Shown: positions 1 through 8,049, numbered from the stretch's first letter. The stretch is DNA of 9,834 nucleotides from Bacteroidota bacterium (GCA_030592465.1 JAUVJB010000109.1:1-9834); one strand, 5' to 3'. Translations and numbers: made by a program. Notes: generated by a model from the sequence alone, not told the origin.

Positions 1-1
1 A

Positions 2-484
2 AGTATATCGCATAATGGCGTTTGTTTAACTGTTGTTAAAAAAGACGACAAAACATATACGGTTACAGCCATGAAAGAGACTTTGATAAAATCGAATTTG
101 GGTTTATTAAAAGTTGGTAACGACGTTAATGTTGAACGCAGCATGAGATCTGATGGTAGATTAGACGGACACATTGTACAGGGTCATGTTGACCAAACGG
201 CTGTGTGCACAAAGGTTGAAGAAGCACAAGGAAGCTGGTATTATACTTTTGAATATGACCCAAGCAAAGGCAATATCACTGTTGAAAAAGGTTCAATCTC
301 AGTTAATGGTGTGAGTTTAACTGTTGTTAATTCTAAAGAAAAATCATTTCAAGTAGCTATTATCCCGTTTACTTATGAACTTACAAATTTTCATGATTTT
401 AAAGAAGGAACAATAGTTAATCTGGAGTTTGATATTCTTGGAAAATATATTGCCAAAATTATTAAACAGCAACTTGGGAAATAG
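2..484 (+). CDS. ribE: riboflavin synthase (alpha chain), 5' end missing
   Basis: Riboflavin synthase converts two molecules of 6,7-dimethyl-8-ribityllumazine into riboflavin plus a pyrimidinedione, the last step of vitamin B2 synthesis in the cytosol. The reading frame is open from base 2, so an internal ATG at 71 is not the start; about 160 residues are visible and I estimate roughly 35-40 are missing against the usual ~200. The family has two similar barrel domains. The end of the first is seen as SISHNGVCLTV followed by MKETL and NLG; the second has GHIVQGHVD and then SVNGVSLTVV, the matching motif of the repeat. The C-terminus (FDILGKYIAKII) is normal. The gene ends with TAG 57 bp before the ispG ATG on the same strand, so cotranscription is plausible. 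Identification is secure; the upstream start lies outside the window. Confidence 0.95.
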   Translation, partial: SISHNGVCLTVVKKDDKTYTVTAMKETLIKSNLGLLKVGNDVNVERSMRSDGRLDGHIVQGHVDQTAVCTKVEEAQGSWYYTFEYDPSKGNITVEKGSISVNGVSLTVVNSKEKSFQVAIIPFTYELTNFHDFKEGTIVNLEFDILGKYIAKIIKQQLGK

Positions 485-541
485 GCTTTGTTTGGAAACT
501 CTAAAGTTATTGATATTATTAACATTAAACCTTTACCCTTA

Positions 542-2470
542 ATGTACACTAATTATAAATATTGTAACAGCTTAACTCAGTTTTCAAGGCTTAAAACGCA
601 TGTTGTAAATATCGGGAATATTCCTATCGGTGGTAATAATCCTATTCGCATTCAATCAATGACAAATACCGAAACTCTTGATACAGAGGCAACTGTAAAT
701 CAGTCAATTGGGATAATTAAAGCTGGAGCTGATTATGTACGTTTTACTGCGTGCGGAACAAGAGATGCAGAGAATTTAATAAACATAAAAAATGAGCTTG
801 TTAAAAAAGGTTATAATACTCCATTAATTGCTGATGTGCATTTCAACCCGAAAGCTGCTGATATTGCTGCAACAGCTTTAGAAAAAGTGCGTATTAATCC
901 GGGTAATTATATTGATAAACGAGCAACATTTGTTCAGTTAGAATATACTGATGAAGAATATAAACAAGAATTAGAAAAAATACGTGAGCGTTTTGTTCCT
1001 TTTTTAAATCTCTGTAAAGAGCATAAAACAGCTATTCGCATTGGCACAAATCATGGTTCGTTGTCAGACAGGATAATGAGCCGTTATGGTGATACTTCTT
1101 CAGGAATGGTTGAGGCAACAATGGAATTTCTGCGTATTTGTGTTGATAATAATTTTTTAGATGTTGTTATTTCGTTAAAATCGAGCAACACAAGAGTAAT
1201 GGTTCAAGCATGTCGCTTGTTAATTAATCAGATGTTGAAAGAAGACATGGATTTTCCTTTGCACTTGGGGGTTACCGAAGCCGGCGATGGCGAAGACGGT
1301 CGAATAAAATCTGCTGTTGGCATTGGTGCTCTTCTTGCAGATGGTATTGGCGACACTATCAGAGTATCGTTGACAGAAGCCCCTGAAAAAGAAATCCCTG
1401 TTGCAAAAAAGATTCTTGATTATTTTAAAAACAGGGAAAATCATGAAAAAATTAAGTCTCTTTCTAAAATCACGGTAAACCCGTTTGAATATAATAAAAG
1501 AAAGACTGTTGAAGTAAATAATATTGGTGGCAGCAATGTACCCGTTGTGGTTGCAGATTTGAGTGATGAGAAGAATATTTCATTTGATATTATTGAAAAA
1601 TCAGGATTTTTGTATGATAACAAAAAAAATAATTGGCAGACAACAAATTTTTCTGCTGAATACATTTATATTGGAGAAAATAATATTCAGACAACTTTAC
1701 CTGTTGAATTAGGTGTTATTTGTAATTCAAAAGTTTGGCAAAAGAAATTAAATTATTATCCTCTATTTACAATTGACGAATATCTTCATGCCAAAGAGAA
1801 ATCGGCAATTTTAAATTTTATTAAAATTGAATATGTTGATTTTGATAAAAAAATTATTAAACTTGCAAAGAATGATAATTCAATAGTTTTTGTTTTAACA
1901 ACAAATAATTTAAACAGAGCAGCGGAACAACGAGCATTTTTTTATGAGTTAATTAACCAAAAAATTACTGCTCCTGTTATAATTAACCGCAGTTATTCAG
2001 AAAATAATCTTGAGAATTTGCAAATAAAAAGTGCCTGCGATACGGGAATTTTATTTATTGATGGTTTTGGCGATGGTATTTGTCTGACAAATAAAAAAGG
2101 AATTGATTATAAAAAAATTAACGAAACTGCTTTTAACATATTGCAAGCAAGCAGAGTAAGAACGTCAAAAACAGAATATATTTCATGTCCTTCGTGTGGA
2201 CGAACACAGTTTAATATTGAAGAGGCTGTTGCAATTATTCGTAAACGAACATCTCATTTGAAAGGACTGAAAATTGGCATTATGGGCTGCATTGTTAATG
2301 GCCCGGGCGAGATGGCTGATGCCGATTATGGATATGTCGGCTCGGGAAAAGATAAAATTACTCTTTATAAAAGCAAACAAGTTATTAAGAAAAATATTCC
2401 GACTGAAAATGCTGTTGACGAATTAATTTCTTTAATTAAAGAAAATGGTGACTGGATTGAAAAATTGTAA
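542..2470 (+). CDS. ispG: 4-hydroxy-3-methylbut-2-enyl diphosphate synthase, long three-domain form
   Basis: IspG reductively opens the cyclic diphosphate MEcPP to HMBPP in the MEP isoprenoid pathway, using a [4Fe-4S] cluster. From the ATG at 542 the protein is 642 residues. The TIM-barrel part runs to about residue 300 (NPIRIQSMTNT, LIADVHFNP, KVRINPGN, LHLGVTEAGDGEDGR). About 230 less conserved residues follow (roughly 310-540); this is the extra domain known from the plant, chlamydial and Bacteroidota enzymes. The C-terminal Fe-S domain has CPSCG (Cys549, Cys552) and GCIVNGPGE (Cys583, Glu590), matching the three cysteine ligands and the glutamate ligand of the family. The frame extends upstream to a TTG at 488, but the extra 18 residues are not family-like, whereas YCNSLTQFSRLKTHVVNIG near the ATG is. 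No clear ribosome binding site precedes either. All expected ligand residues are present. Confidence 0.96.
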   Translation: MYTNYKYCNSLTQFSRLKTHVVNIGNIPIGGNNPIRIQSMTNTETLDTEATVNQSIGIIKAGADYVRFTACGTRDAENLINIKNELVKKGYNTPLIADVHFNPKAADIAATALEKVRINPGNYIDKRATFVQLEYTDEEYKQELEKIRERFVPFLNLCKEHKTAIRIGTNHGSLSDRIMSRYGDTSSGMVEATMEFLRICVDNNFLDVVISLKSSNTRVMVQACRLLINQMLKEDMDFPLHLGVTEAGDGEDGRIKSAVGIGALLADGIGDTIRVSLTEAPEKEIPVAKKILDYFKNRENHEKIKSLSKITVNPFEYNKRKTVEVNNIGGSNVPVVVADLSDEKNISFDIIEKSGFLYDNKKNNWQTTNFSAEYIYIGENNIQTTLPVELGVICNSKVWQKKLNYYPLFTIDEYLHAKEKSAILNFIKIEYVDFDKKIIKLAKNDNSIVFVLTTNNLNRAAEQRAFFYELINQKITAPVIINRSYSENNLENLQIKSACDTGILFIDGFGDGICLTNKKGIDYKKINETAFNILQASRVRTSKTEYISCPSCGRTQFNIEEAVAIIRKRTSHLKGLKIGIMGCIVNGPGEMADADYGYVGSGKDKITLYKSKQVIKKNIPTENAVDELISLIKENGDWIEKL

Positions 2471-2568
2471 AGACGTAACATGATTCGGCTCTACTATACT
2501 TTGAGAGGTTATATTTTGCGTAATATAATTTGTCATTTAGCTTCGCTGTCATTTGGTTTTGCCGCCTG

Positions 2569-2601
2569 CCCTGTGAAATTGCGAAGCAATATTTAACAGG
2601 G
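2569..2601. repeat. hairpin: CCCTGT/ACAGGG around ATTGC-GAA-GCAAT
   Basis: CCCTGT (2569-2574) pairs with ACAGGG (2596-2601), and inside it ATTGC (2578-2582) pairs perfectly with GCAAT (2586-2590) around a GAA loop. It lies about 100 bp downstream of the ispG stop. It could act as a transcript end or stabilising structure for ispG, but no T-run follows, so I treat it as part of the surrounding repeat. Confidence 0.5.
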
Positions 2602-2666
2602 TCATTTAGTTTTATTGACAATTTAAACAATCAATAAATTTAATGACCATAAATGACTACCAATGA

Positions 2667-2689
2667 CCCCGATACGCTTCGCTATGGGG
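2667..2689. repeat. hairpin: CCCC/GGGG with TACG-CTT-CGTA-type core
   Basis: CCCC (2667-2670) pairs with GGGG (2686-2689), and the interior pairs with one bulge on each side around a CTT loop. On the opposite strand it has the same arrangement as the hairpin at 2569-2601 (CCTGCCC, hairpin with GCGAAGC, GGGTCATT), so the two are probably diverged inverted copies of one unit. Confidence 0.45.
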
Positions 2690-2792
2690 CAGGTAATTAA
2701 TGACTATATGTTAAAATTATAATTGTTTTATAGTATATAAATTAGCTCAAATTATTACGAAGCAGAGTATAATAAATTTTTAAATACAATAA

Positions 2793-4727
2793 ATGATTGA
2801 CAAAGATACAGTAGATAAAATTTTTGATGCAATTGACATTGTTGATGTAATACAAGATTTTGTTACACTAAAAAAACGTGGTGTTAATTATCTGGGATTG
2901 TGTCCTTTTCATAACGAGAAAACGCCATCGTTTACAGTATCTCCGTCAAAAGGAATTTTTAAATGTTTTGGTTGCGGTAAGGGAGGTAACGCTGTTTCTT
3001 TCATCATGGAACATGAGAATCTCTCATATTACGAAGCTTTAAAATATATTGCCCAAAAATATCACATTGAGGTTATTGAAAGAGAATTAACAAACGAAGA
3101 TATTGAGAAAAAAAATCAGATTGAGAGTTCTTTAATTGTTACTGCGTATGCACAAACATATTTTTCCGATACTTTGTTTAACACAGATGAAGGCAAAACT
3201 GTCGGATTAAGTTATTTTAAAGAGAGAGGTTTTAGAGAACCGATTATTGAAAAATTTCAACTCGGGTATTGTTTAGACAAAAAAGATGCTTTTACAAACG
3301 AAGCAAAACATAAGGGGTATAACATTGATTTTTTGGTAAGTACCGGATTAACAATAAAAAAAGAAGATAGAGTTTTTGACAGATTTAATGATCGCATTAT
3401 TTTCCCGATACACAATTTGATGGGACGGACAATTGCTTTTGGTGCCCGAACATTACGAAAAGATAAAAATATTGCTAAGTATCTGAATTCGCCGGAATCT
3501 GATATTTATCATAAGAGTAAAGTTTTATACGGTATTTTCTTTGCAAAAAAATCAATCAGTCAAAACAATAAATGTTACCTTGTTGAAGGCTATACCGATG
3601 TGTTATCAATGCACCAGTCGGGTGTTGAGAATGTTGTTGCCTCATCAGGAACATCACTAACCACAGACCAGATACGTCTGATAAAACGGTTTACTAATAA
3701 TATTACTATTATTTACGATGGCGATAGTGCAGGAGTAAAAGCTTCTTTACGTGGAATAGACCTTGTGCTTGAGCAGGGAATGAACGTTAAAGTTTTGTTG
3801 TTGCCACAGGATGAAGACCCTGATTCCTTTGCACAGTCACACAGCTCATCTGAGTTGATTGATTTTATTGACAAAAACGAGACTGATTTTGTGATTTTTA
3901 AAACAAAACTTTTACTCCATGATGCAAAAGATGATCCCGTAAAAAAAGCTAACTTAATTCGTGATATTGTTAAATCAATTTCTGTTATTCCTGAAAAAAT
4001 CACACGTTCGGTTTATGTTAAAGAATGTTCTACTTTATTAGATATTGATGAGCAGGCTTTGTATTCGGAGCTAAATAAAATTATATTTAAAAAATATAAA
4101 GCTTACGATAAAAATTTTAAATCAAAAGAGCTAAAAGGAAGCCTGCAAAAACAGGCTGTTTATTCAAAAGATAATTCCGATGTGCTTGAGCGTGAGATAA
4201 TTAAGTTGTTGCTTAATTATGGTAATGTTGAAATGTATTCAGGTAAAAATAATTTGGAAGGAGAACAAACCATAACTGCTGCTCAATATATTATTAGTGA
4301 AATTCAACATAATGAACTTGAATTAATCAACCCTCTTTATAAAAAAATATTTGATGAGTATAAATCTCATGTAGAAGATGATACTATTATTGACAGTAAA
4401 TTTTTTATAAATCATTCAGAGAGTGCAATTAGCAATCTTGCAGCAGACCTTTTAAGTCCATCCTACGAGCTAAGCAGAATATGGGAAATGCACGATAATT
4501 ATATTGAGACAGAAGAGGATAAACTTTATATAATTATCCCTGAGATAATTACTTCATATAAAAACCAAAAAATTATGTCAGCCTTAAAAAGCACTGAAGA
4601 ATTATTGAAAACAGCTCAGAAAGAAAATGATATAGAAAAAATTAATGAGTTGCAACAACGATATATTGCATTAAGTAAATTTAAGATAGCTCTTTCGAAA
4701 AATTTGGGGGAGAGGACGATTTTGTAA
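2793..4727 (+). CDS. dnaG: DNA primase
   Basis: DnaG makes the short RNA primers for the lagging strand at the replication fork, working with the replicative helicase DnaB. The 644-residue length is normal. The N-terminal CHC2 zinc-binding domain is clear: CPFH (Cys37, His40) and CFGCG (Cys58, Cys61), with the flanking NEKTPSFTVSP. The basic RNA polymerase core region follows (RFNDRIIFPIHNLMGR, about 197-212; GART, 217-220). The TOPRIM metal-binding site has VEGYTDVL (Glu265) and YDGDSAG (Asp309, Asp311), then QDEDPDSF near 339-346. The last ~200 residues are weakly conserved and lysine-rich, as expected for the helicase-interacting domain. The ATG at 2793 gives the standard N-terminus; no strong ribosome binding site is seen. 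Its 3' end faces the restriction-modification genes, 138 bp away. Confidence 0.97.
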   Translation: MIDKDTVDKIFDAIDIVDVIQDFVTLKKRGVNYLGLCPFHNEKTPSFTVSPSKGIFKCFGCGKGGNAVSFIMEHENLSYYEALKYIAQKYHIEVIERELTNEDIEKKNQIESSLIVTAYAQTYFSDTLFNTDEGKTVGLSYFKERGFREPIIEKFQLGYCLDKKDAFTNEAKHKGYNIDFLVSTGLTIKKEDRVFDRFNDRIIFPIHNLMGRTIAFGARTLRKDKNIAKYLNSPESDIYHKSKVLYGIFFAKKSISQNNKCYLVEGYTDVLSMHQSGVENVVASSGTSLTTDQIRLIKRFTNNITIIYDGDSAGVKASLRGIDLVLEQGMNVKVLLLPQDEDPDSFAQSHSSSELIDFIDKNETDFVIFKTKLLLHDAKDDPVKKANLIRDIVKSISVIPEKITRSVYVKECSTLLDIDEQALYSELNKIIFKKYKAYDKNFKSKELKGSLQKQAVYSKDNSDVLEREIIKLLLNYGNVEMYSGKNNLEGEQTITAAQYIISEIQHNELELINPLYKKIFDEYKSHVEDDTIIDSKFFINHSESAISNLAADLLSPSYELSRIWEMHDNYIETEEDKLYIIIPEIITSYKNQKIMSALKSTEELLKTAQKENDIEKINELQQRYIALSKFKIALSKNLGERTIL

Positions 4728-4865
4728 ATTCGGTAAGGGAAAGAAGTTTGAGGGTTTTTATAATATTTTATAATTGTTGAGGCGGGAATTTGTGTTAAAA
4801 TTAACGATGGCAATATGAAAATGTTGGGCATTTTGAAACACCAATCTGTCAATTTACTACGCTGT

Positions 4866-5786
4866 TCATTTAATGTTAAAAGGCTCATATTTAGTACTTT
4901 CCGCCCAATTTTTTATATTGCGTGTTCTCGGCTGTATTTCTTTCATTCCGTCAAATAGTGTTTTTTCTATTTTTATTTCATTTTCAAACAATTCATAATT
5001 ACTGATAAATAATTCTTTCCCTTTCTGATTTCCGTTTTTATTTACATTTCTCATCCCATATGTCAAATACCATTCATTAATGTTCGCAAATGAAAATAAG
5101 TCTTTGATATATTCACTATCATCATAAGTAATTAGCCATTTATGATTAGTATTTTTTAAAACATCAGCAAATCTTTCGTGGTCAAATGTTTTGTGCATAT
5201 TTCCATTTTTACCATATAATGCTGATTTTGTGGCAGAAAAATATGGTGGGTCAAGAAAGATAAAAACATTCTTTCCTTCTTTTTCAATTACATCTTGATA
5301 ATCATAATTGGTAATATTTGTGTTATTTAAAATAGATGAAAGAAGTTTTACTCTGTCGATACTTGAAATTGTAAATCGCTTTTCATATGCTGCTTTAGAA
5401 AAACCACCGCTTTCACTTGTCCCGGAAAAAGTAATTCTGTTAAACACAAAAAATGCAGATGCTTTTTTCAAATCATCAAATGTTTCAATATTATCTAATA
5501 AATACCTATGTAATTCTTTTCCGTTTTCAAATTCATTTCTCCAATTATAAACTTGTTCTATTAATTTACTCAGATTTTGCTGTGTTTGTTTCCAAAAATG
5601 GAACAGATTAGGGTATAAATCATTAACCCAGTATGTTTTGTTTGGGTATTTTTGTTTTAGATAAACAAATACAGACCCACCACCAACAAAAGGCTCTCTG
5701 AATTCATCAAATTCAGGAATAATAGGCGAAATAATTTTCACCGCTCTGCTTTTTCCACCAGGGTATCTTAAAGGACTTTTTATCAT
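4866..5786 (-). CDS. Dam-family (alpha-class) DNA adenine-N6 methyltransferase
   Basis: This is a SAM-dependent DNA methyltransferase of the D12/Dam family, expected to methylate adenine N6 in a specific site. At 306 residues it has the usual length. In order: the N-terminal SAM-binding motif RYPGGKS (7-13), motif I as EPFVGGGSVF (31-40), an ND pair at 55-56, a variable target-recognition region, and the catalytic motif DPPY (179-182). Motif I before motif IV makes it alpha class. It is the last gene of the three-gene module: the nuclease stop TAA is immediately followed by this ATG, so translation is probably coupled. The N-terminus is RYPGGKS rather than the KWxGGK typical of E. coli Dam and DpnM, so GATC specificity should not be assumed. 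Its role would be to protect host DNA from the neighbouring nuclease. Confidence 0.92.
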   Translation of the reverse strand: MIKSPLRYPGGKSRAVKIISPIIPEFDEFREPFVGGGSVFVYLKQKYPNKTYWVNDLYPNLFHFWKQTQQNLSKLIEQVYNWRNEFENGKELHRYLLDNIETFDDLKKASAFFVFNRITFSGTSESGGFSKAAYEKRFTISSIDRVKLLSSILNNTNITNYDYQDVIEKEGKNVFIFLDPPYFSATKSALYGKNGNMHKTFDHERFADVLKNTNHKWLITYDDSEYIKDLFSFANINEWYLTYGMRNVNKNGNQKGKELFISNYELFENEIKIEKTLFDGMKEIQPRTRNIKNWAESTKYEPFNIK

Positions 5787-6887
5787 TTATTCAGCTTTTT
5801 CAATATTAATAAGCAAATCATTTTCTTTTGCTTCAATAAATAGATTTTCAATTACCGATTTTTGTTTTTTTGAAAATTTTTGATTTGAAATGAATTTATT
5901 AATCTTATCAGCATTGTCAGACGATAAAATGCTTCCATCCAATTTGCTTGAAGTCAATCTAATAACGGGGATAGGTTTATACTCAACACCATCAATTTTT
6001 ACTTCTTTCAAATTTGTGTATAATATCATTTTAAGCAATCCATCTTTAATGTCTCCATTACTTGGCAATAGGGAATTTTTCGAATGTTTGCCTTCAATAA
6101 GATAAATGTTTTTGCCTTCAATTTTTATTTCGTCAGTTGTAAAATAGTATTTTCCACCAAGATAATTTTCTATTGTAATTGTTGCTTTTGTCAGAGTTGA
6201 CAGGGCTTCTTTCGGTTGAATAGTTTGCATTTCTCGATTTTGGGCATCTTGTGCTTTTTTTCGTGAAGTATTCATAAAGTCTTTAACTCCATTAATGAAT
6301 TGATTGGCAAACTTATCAATACCTTGTTCATTATGAAATTCAACTCCTAATCGTTTACCTATTTGAATATATGAAGATTTTGTTTTTTGAATTAATTCAG
6401 GAAAAGATTTTTCTATTTCTTTTAAATTCCAATGTAAAGCTGAACTGTGATAACTTTTTATTTCTGTAATTTTTGTTTTAACCAAATTATTATTAAACTG
6501 TTGATTTGTAATCTTATTTTCTCTTGTTGAGTGTTTTTCAGCGTTTTCGTAGTATGCAAAAACAACAAACACATCAAGTAGGCTCATTAATGATACAGTA
6601 TCCCATTGAATAAAATCTCTATCGCCACGTTTGCCTTCATCTTTTATAATAGGAATTACAGTTATCTTTTTTGAATTACCAAGCGTGTTGTAAATCCTTT
6701 CGTATGGATAAGAACGTGTTCTTTTAGGGGACACCCATTTAGATATCCCAAAAGAAAAACTACCGTCTTTTACAATAGAACTTGCAGGCAGATTATTAAT
6801 ATTAAAATCCTTTATGTCAAATTCTTTTAATTCATTTGTCAATTTACTTTGGTATTCAATACCAGTTATTTTAGCTTTTATTTCCAT
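5787..6887 (-). CDS. probable type II restriction endonuclease, PD-(D/E)xK-like
   Basis: A 366-residue protein between two DNA methyltransferase genes, so very probably the cutting subunit. The N-terminal half has a strongly structured block, ISKWVSPKRTRSYPYERIY (48-66) followed by VIPIIKDEG and RDFIQWDTVSLMSLLDVFVVFAYY. The C-terminal half has a candidate nuclease core: Asp252, then strands ending in LIEGKH with Glu265 and Lys267, the spacing expected of a D-(x)n-ExK site; DIKDGLLKMILYTNL follows. I recognise the general type but not a named enzyme or its target. The frame extends to a TTG at 6902, but the ATG at 6887, preceded by the purine-rich GAGAAAAAGAAAA, is the better start. It overlaps the upstream methyltransferase by 17 bp and ends with TAA directly at the next gene's ATG, which ties expression of all three genes together. 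Confidence 0.82.
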   Translation of the reverse strand: MEIKAKITGIEYQSKLTNELKEFDIKDFNINNLPASSIVKDGSFSFGISKWVSPKRTRSYPYERIYNTLGNSKKITVIPIIKDEGKRGDRDFIQWDTVSLMSLLDVFVVFAYYENAEKHSTRENKITNQQFNNNLVKTKITEIKSYHSSALHWNLKEIEKSFPELIQKTKSSYIQIGKRLGVEFHNEQGIDKFANQFINGVKDFMNTSRKKAQDAQNREMQTIQPKEALSTLTKATITIENYLGGKYYFTTDEIKIEGKNIYLIEGKHSKNSLLPSNGDIKDGLLKMILYTNLKEVKIDGVEYKPIPVIRLTSSKLDGSILSSDNADKINKFISNQKFSKKQKSVIENLFIEAKENDLLINIEKAE

Positions 6888-7749
6888 TTTTCTTTTTCTC
6901 AATATAATCTAATGTTACAAATCTGTATCTACCTTTATCCCGTTCAATGATTTCAAAATAGTTATAATCAACTTCATTTTCAAAATCAGTTTTTATTCGT
7001 ATTACACTTTCTAAATCCTTAATAATTTCAAAACCAACAGAGTTTCTATCTAATTTTTTTGCAACTTTCATAGTTGTGCCACTGCCAAGAAATGGGTCAA
7101 GCACAGTTTCACCATAATACGAAAATAGTTTTATAAGCCTATAAACAAGTTCATCAGGAAAGGCAGCAACTCCTTTTTCAAGTTTTGAACCAGGCAAAAT
7201 ATTTGTAATTTCCCAAATTGTTTTATACCAACCATTGGCTTGAAATTCTTTGGTGTCAATTTTAGATTTCTGTCTAATTTCTTTTGAAATGGAATGATAA
7301 TTAAATTTCCCTTTTTGAAATATAATAACACTCTCTAAAAGATTGTCGGGATAAAAATACATTGGATATGGATTTTTTAATAAAACTCCACTTCTTCTGC
7401 TTATTCTCAAATAACCATCAGGTTTTTTCCAAACAATTTTATCTCTATACCTAAAACCTACACTTTGAAATATTTTAATTGCGTCTGCTGTTATTGGATA
7501 TTTTTCTCCATTTACAAGCATATCGTCAATATTTAATGCGAAAATTCTTCCTTCTTGTAAAACTCTATATGCTTCTTTTGCCATTCTCCTAATTACACCA
7601 AGATATTGGTCGTAATTTTCAAAAAGTCCTTTATAGTCAAACGGAGCGTTAAAATAAGGTGGTGAAGTAACTATAAAATGAATACTTTGGTCTGACAGTT
7701 CTGCCATACTCATACAATTTCCAAATATCACTTTATGTTTTGTATTCAT
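6871..7749 (-). CDS. beta-class DNA methyltransferase (N4-cytosine or N6-adenine)
   Basis: First gene of the restriction-modification module, 292 residues. It opens with the beta-class pattern HKVIFGNCMSMAELSDQSIHFI leading to the catalytic TSPPY (28-32); the SAM-binding motif comes later as VLDPFLGSGTT (216-226) with VGFE at 238-241. Motif IV before motif I defines the beta class. SPPY is most common in N4-cytosine enzymes but also occurs in N6-adenine enzymes, so the base modified is open. A target-recognition region lies between (about 110-190; KKPDGYLRISRRSG). The ATG at 7749 retains the conserved N-terminus; the later Met13 and Met15 would cut into it. Coming first would allow host DNA to be methylated before the nuclease appears. 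Being of a different class from the other methyltransferase, it probably modifies a different strand or base of the same target. Confidence 0.9.
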   Translation of the reverse strand: MNTKHKVIFGNCMSMAELSDQSIHFIVTSPPYFNAPFDYKGLFENYDQYLGVIRRMAKEAYRVLQEGRIFALNIDDMLVNGEKYPITADAIKIFQSVGFRYRDKIVWKKPDGYLRISRRSGVLLKNPYPMYFYPDNLLESVIIFQKGKFNYHSISKEIRQKSKIDTKEFQANGWYKTIWEITNILPGSKLEKGVAAFPDELVYRLIKLFSYYGETVLDPFLGSGTTMKVAKKLDRNSVGFEIIKDLESVIRIKTDFENEVDYNYFEIIERDKGRYRFVTLDYIEKKKNGNKS

Positions 7750-7752
7750 ATT

Positions 7753-7761
7753 GCAAAATTA
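7753..7761 (-). promoter_or_regulatory. candidate -7 box for the restriction-modification operon
   Basis: On the minus strand TAATTTTGC matches the Bacteroidota -7 element TAnnTTTG, and its end is only 3 bp from the first methyltransferase ATG. No TTTG is found at the usual ~19 bp upstream; the nearest is 12 bp away (7774-7777). If used, transcription would begin at or next to the ATG, giving a leaderless message. Confidence 0.35.
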
Positions 7762-7824
7762 CCTTTATTTTTTCAAAGCTTGAAGTTTTTTCGCTCTTTT
7801 TCCTATATTGCCGAGAACGATTGT

Positions 7825-7844
7825 ATAAACCCAATTGGGTTTAT
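7825..7844. promoter_or_regulatory. perfect 20-bp palindrome upstream of the methyltransferase gene
   Basis: ATAAACCC, AATT, GGGTTTAT reads the same on both strands without a mismatch, centred at 7834/7835, about 85 bp upstream of the first methyltransferase start. It could be an operator for a dimeric regulator or fold as an 8-bp stem with an AATT loop. No regulator (C-protein) gene is visible nearby, and no run of T follows on either strand. Confidence 0.35.
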
Positions 7845-8009
7845 TTCTTCTATAGCAAAAGTTTATTTTTTTTATTCCAATTTGTGAATTTAAGTTATTG
7901 ATTATCAATATTATAGTTCCTTGTTTTATTCATAATATAAAAATCAAAACAAATTTAATCATAAATATATTAAATAGAAATAATTTTTTATTTAATCGAA
8001 ATTAGAAAT

Positions 8010-8028
8010 CCACCTACTTTGAAGGTGG
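8010..8028. other. hairpin CCACCT/AGGTGG overlapping the -33 box
   Basis: CCACCT (8010-8015) and AGGTGG (8023-8028) form a perfect 6-bp stem around ACTTTGA. The TTTG of the promoter at 8018-8049 lies in the loop and stem base. A short GC-bearing hairpin just upstream of a transposase start is what the left end of IS200/IS605 elements carries; alternatively it is an operator. Confidence 0.4.
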
Positions 8029-8049
8029 TTATGTTCTTTGTAGCTTTGC
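8018..8049 (+). promoter_or_regulatory. strong Bacteroidota-type promoter
   Basis: TTTG at 8018-8021, 19 bp, then TAGCTTTGC at 8041-8049, an exact match to the pattern TTTG-N19-TAnnTTTG. The ATG at 8060 is only 10 bp beyond the -7 box, so the leader would be a few bases long. The only thing it could drive in this window is the remnant at 8060 and the repeat after it. Confidence 0.55.

Larger units (their letters stand above)
2532..2704. repeat. inverted cluster of GTCATT/AATGAC motifs with two hairpins
   Basis: Most of the ispG-dnaG gap is one roughly symmetrical repeat. GTCATT occurs at 2532, 2548 and 2601, and its reverse complement AATGAC at 2642, 2652, 2662 and 2699. Larger inverted arms also match: CCTGCCC at 2565-2571 against GGGCAGG at 2687-2693, and GGGTCATT at 2599-2606 against AATGACCC at 2662-2669. 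Between each pair lies a small hairpin with a GCGAAGC-like core. No protein can be read through it convincingly. It has the look of a non-coding intergenic palindromic repeat that would recur in the genome, but recurrence cannot be shown from one window. Confidence 0.6.

Noticed and set aside
488..541. N-terminal extension of ispG from a TTG at 488
   Set aside because: The extra 18 residues do not resemble IspG and begin only 4 bp after the ribE stop; the ATG at 542 gives the expected N-terminus.
2436..2630. Minus-strand open frame over the ispG end and the intergenic repeat
   Set aside because: It overlaps the real ispG coding end and the palindromic repeat and has no protein family features.
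4818..4834. AAAATG/CATTTT hairpin between dnaG and the Dam-family gene
   Set aside because: A 6-bp AT-rich stem without a T-run on either strand is too weak to call a terminator in sequence this AT-rich.
6888..6902. Nuclease start at TTG 6902
   Set aside because: The ATG at 6887 follows a purine-rich stretch and is the simpler start; the extra MRKRK is a by-product of the overlap with the methyltransferase gene end.
4809..7810. GGCAATAT on the plus strand at 4809-4816 and its inverted copy near 7804-7811, flanking the restriction-modification module
   Set aside because: Considered as terminal repeats of a mobile unit, but 8 bp over 3 kb of AT-rich sequence is easily chance and no recombinase or target duplication is seen.
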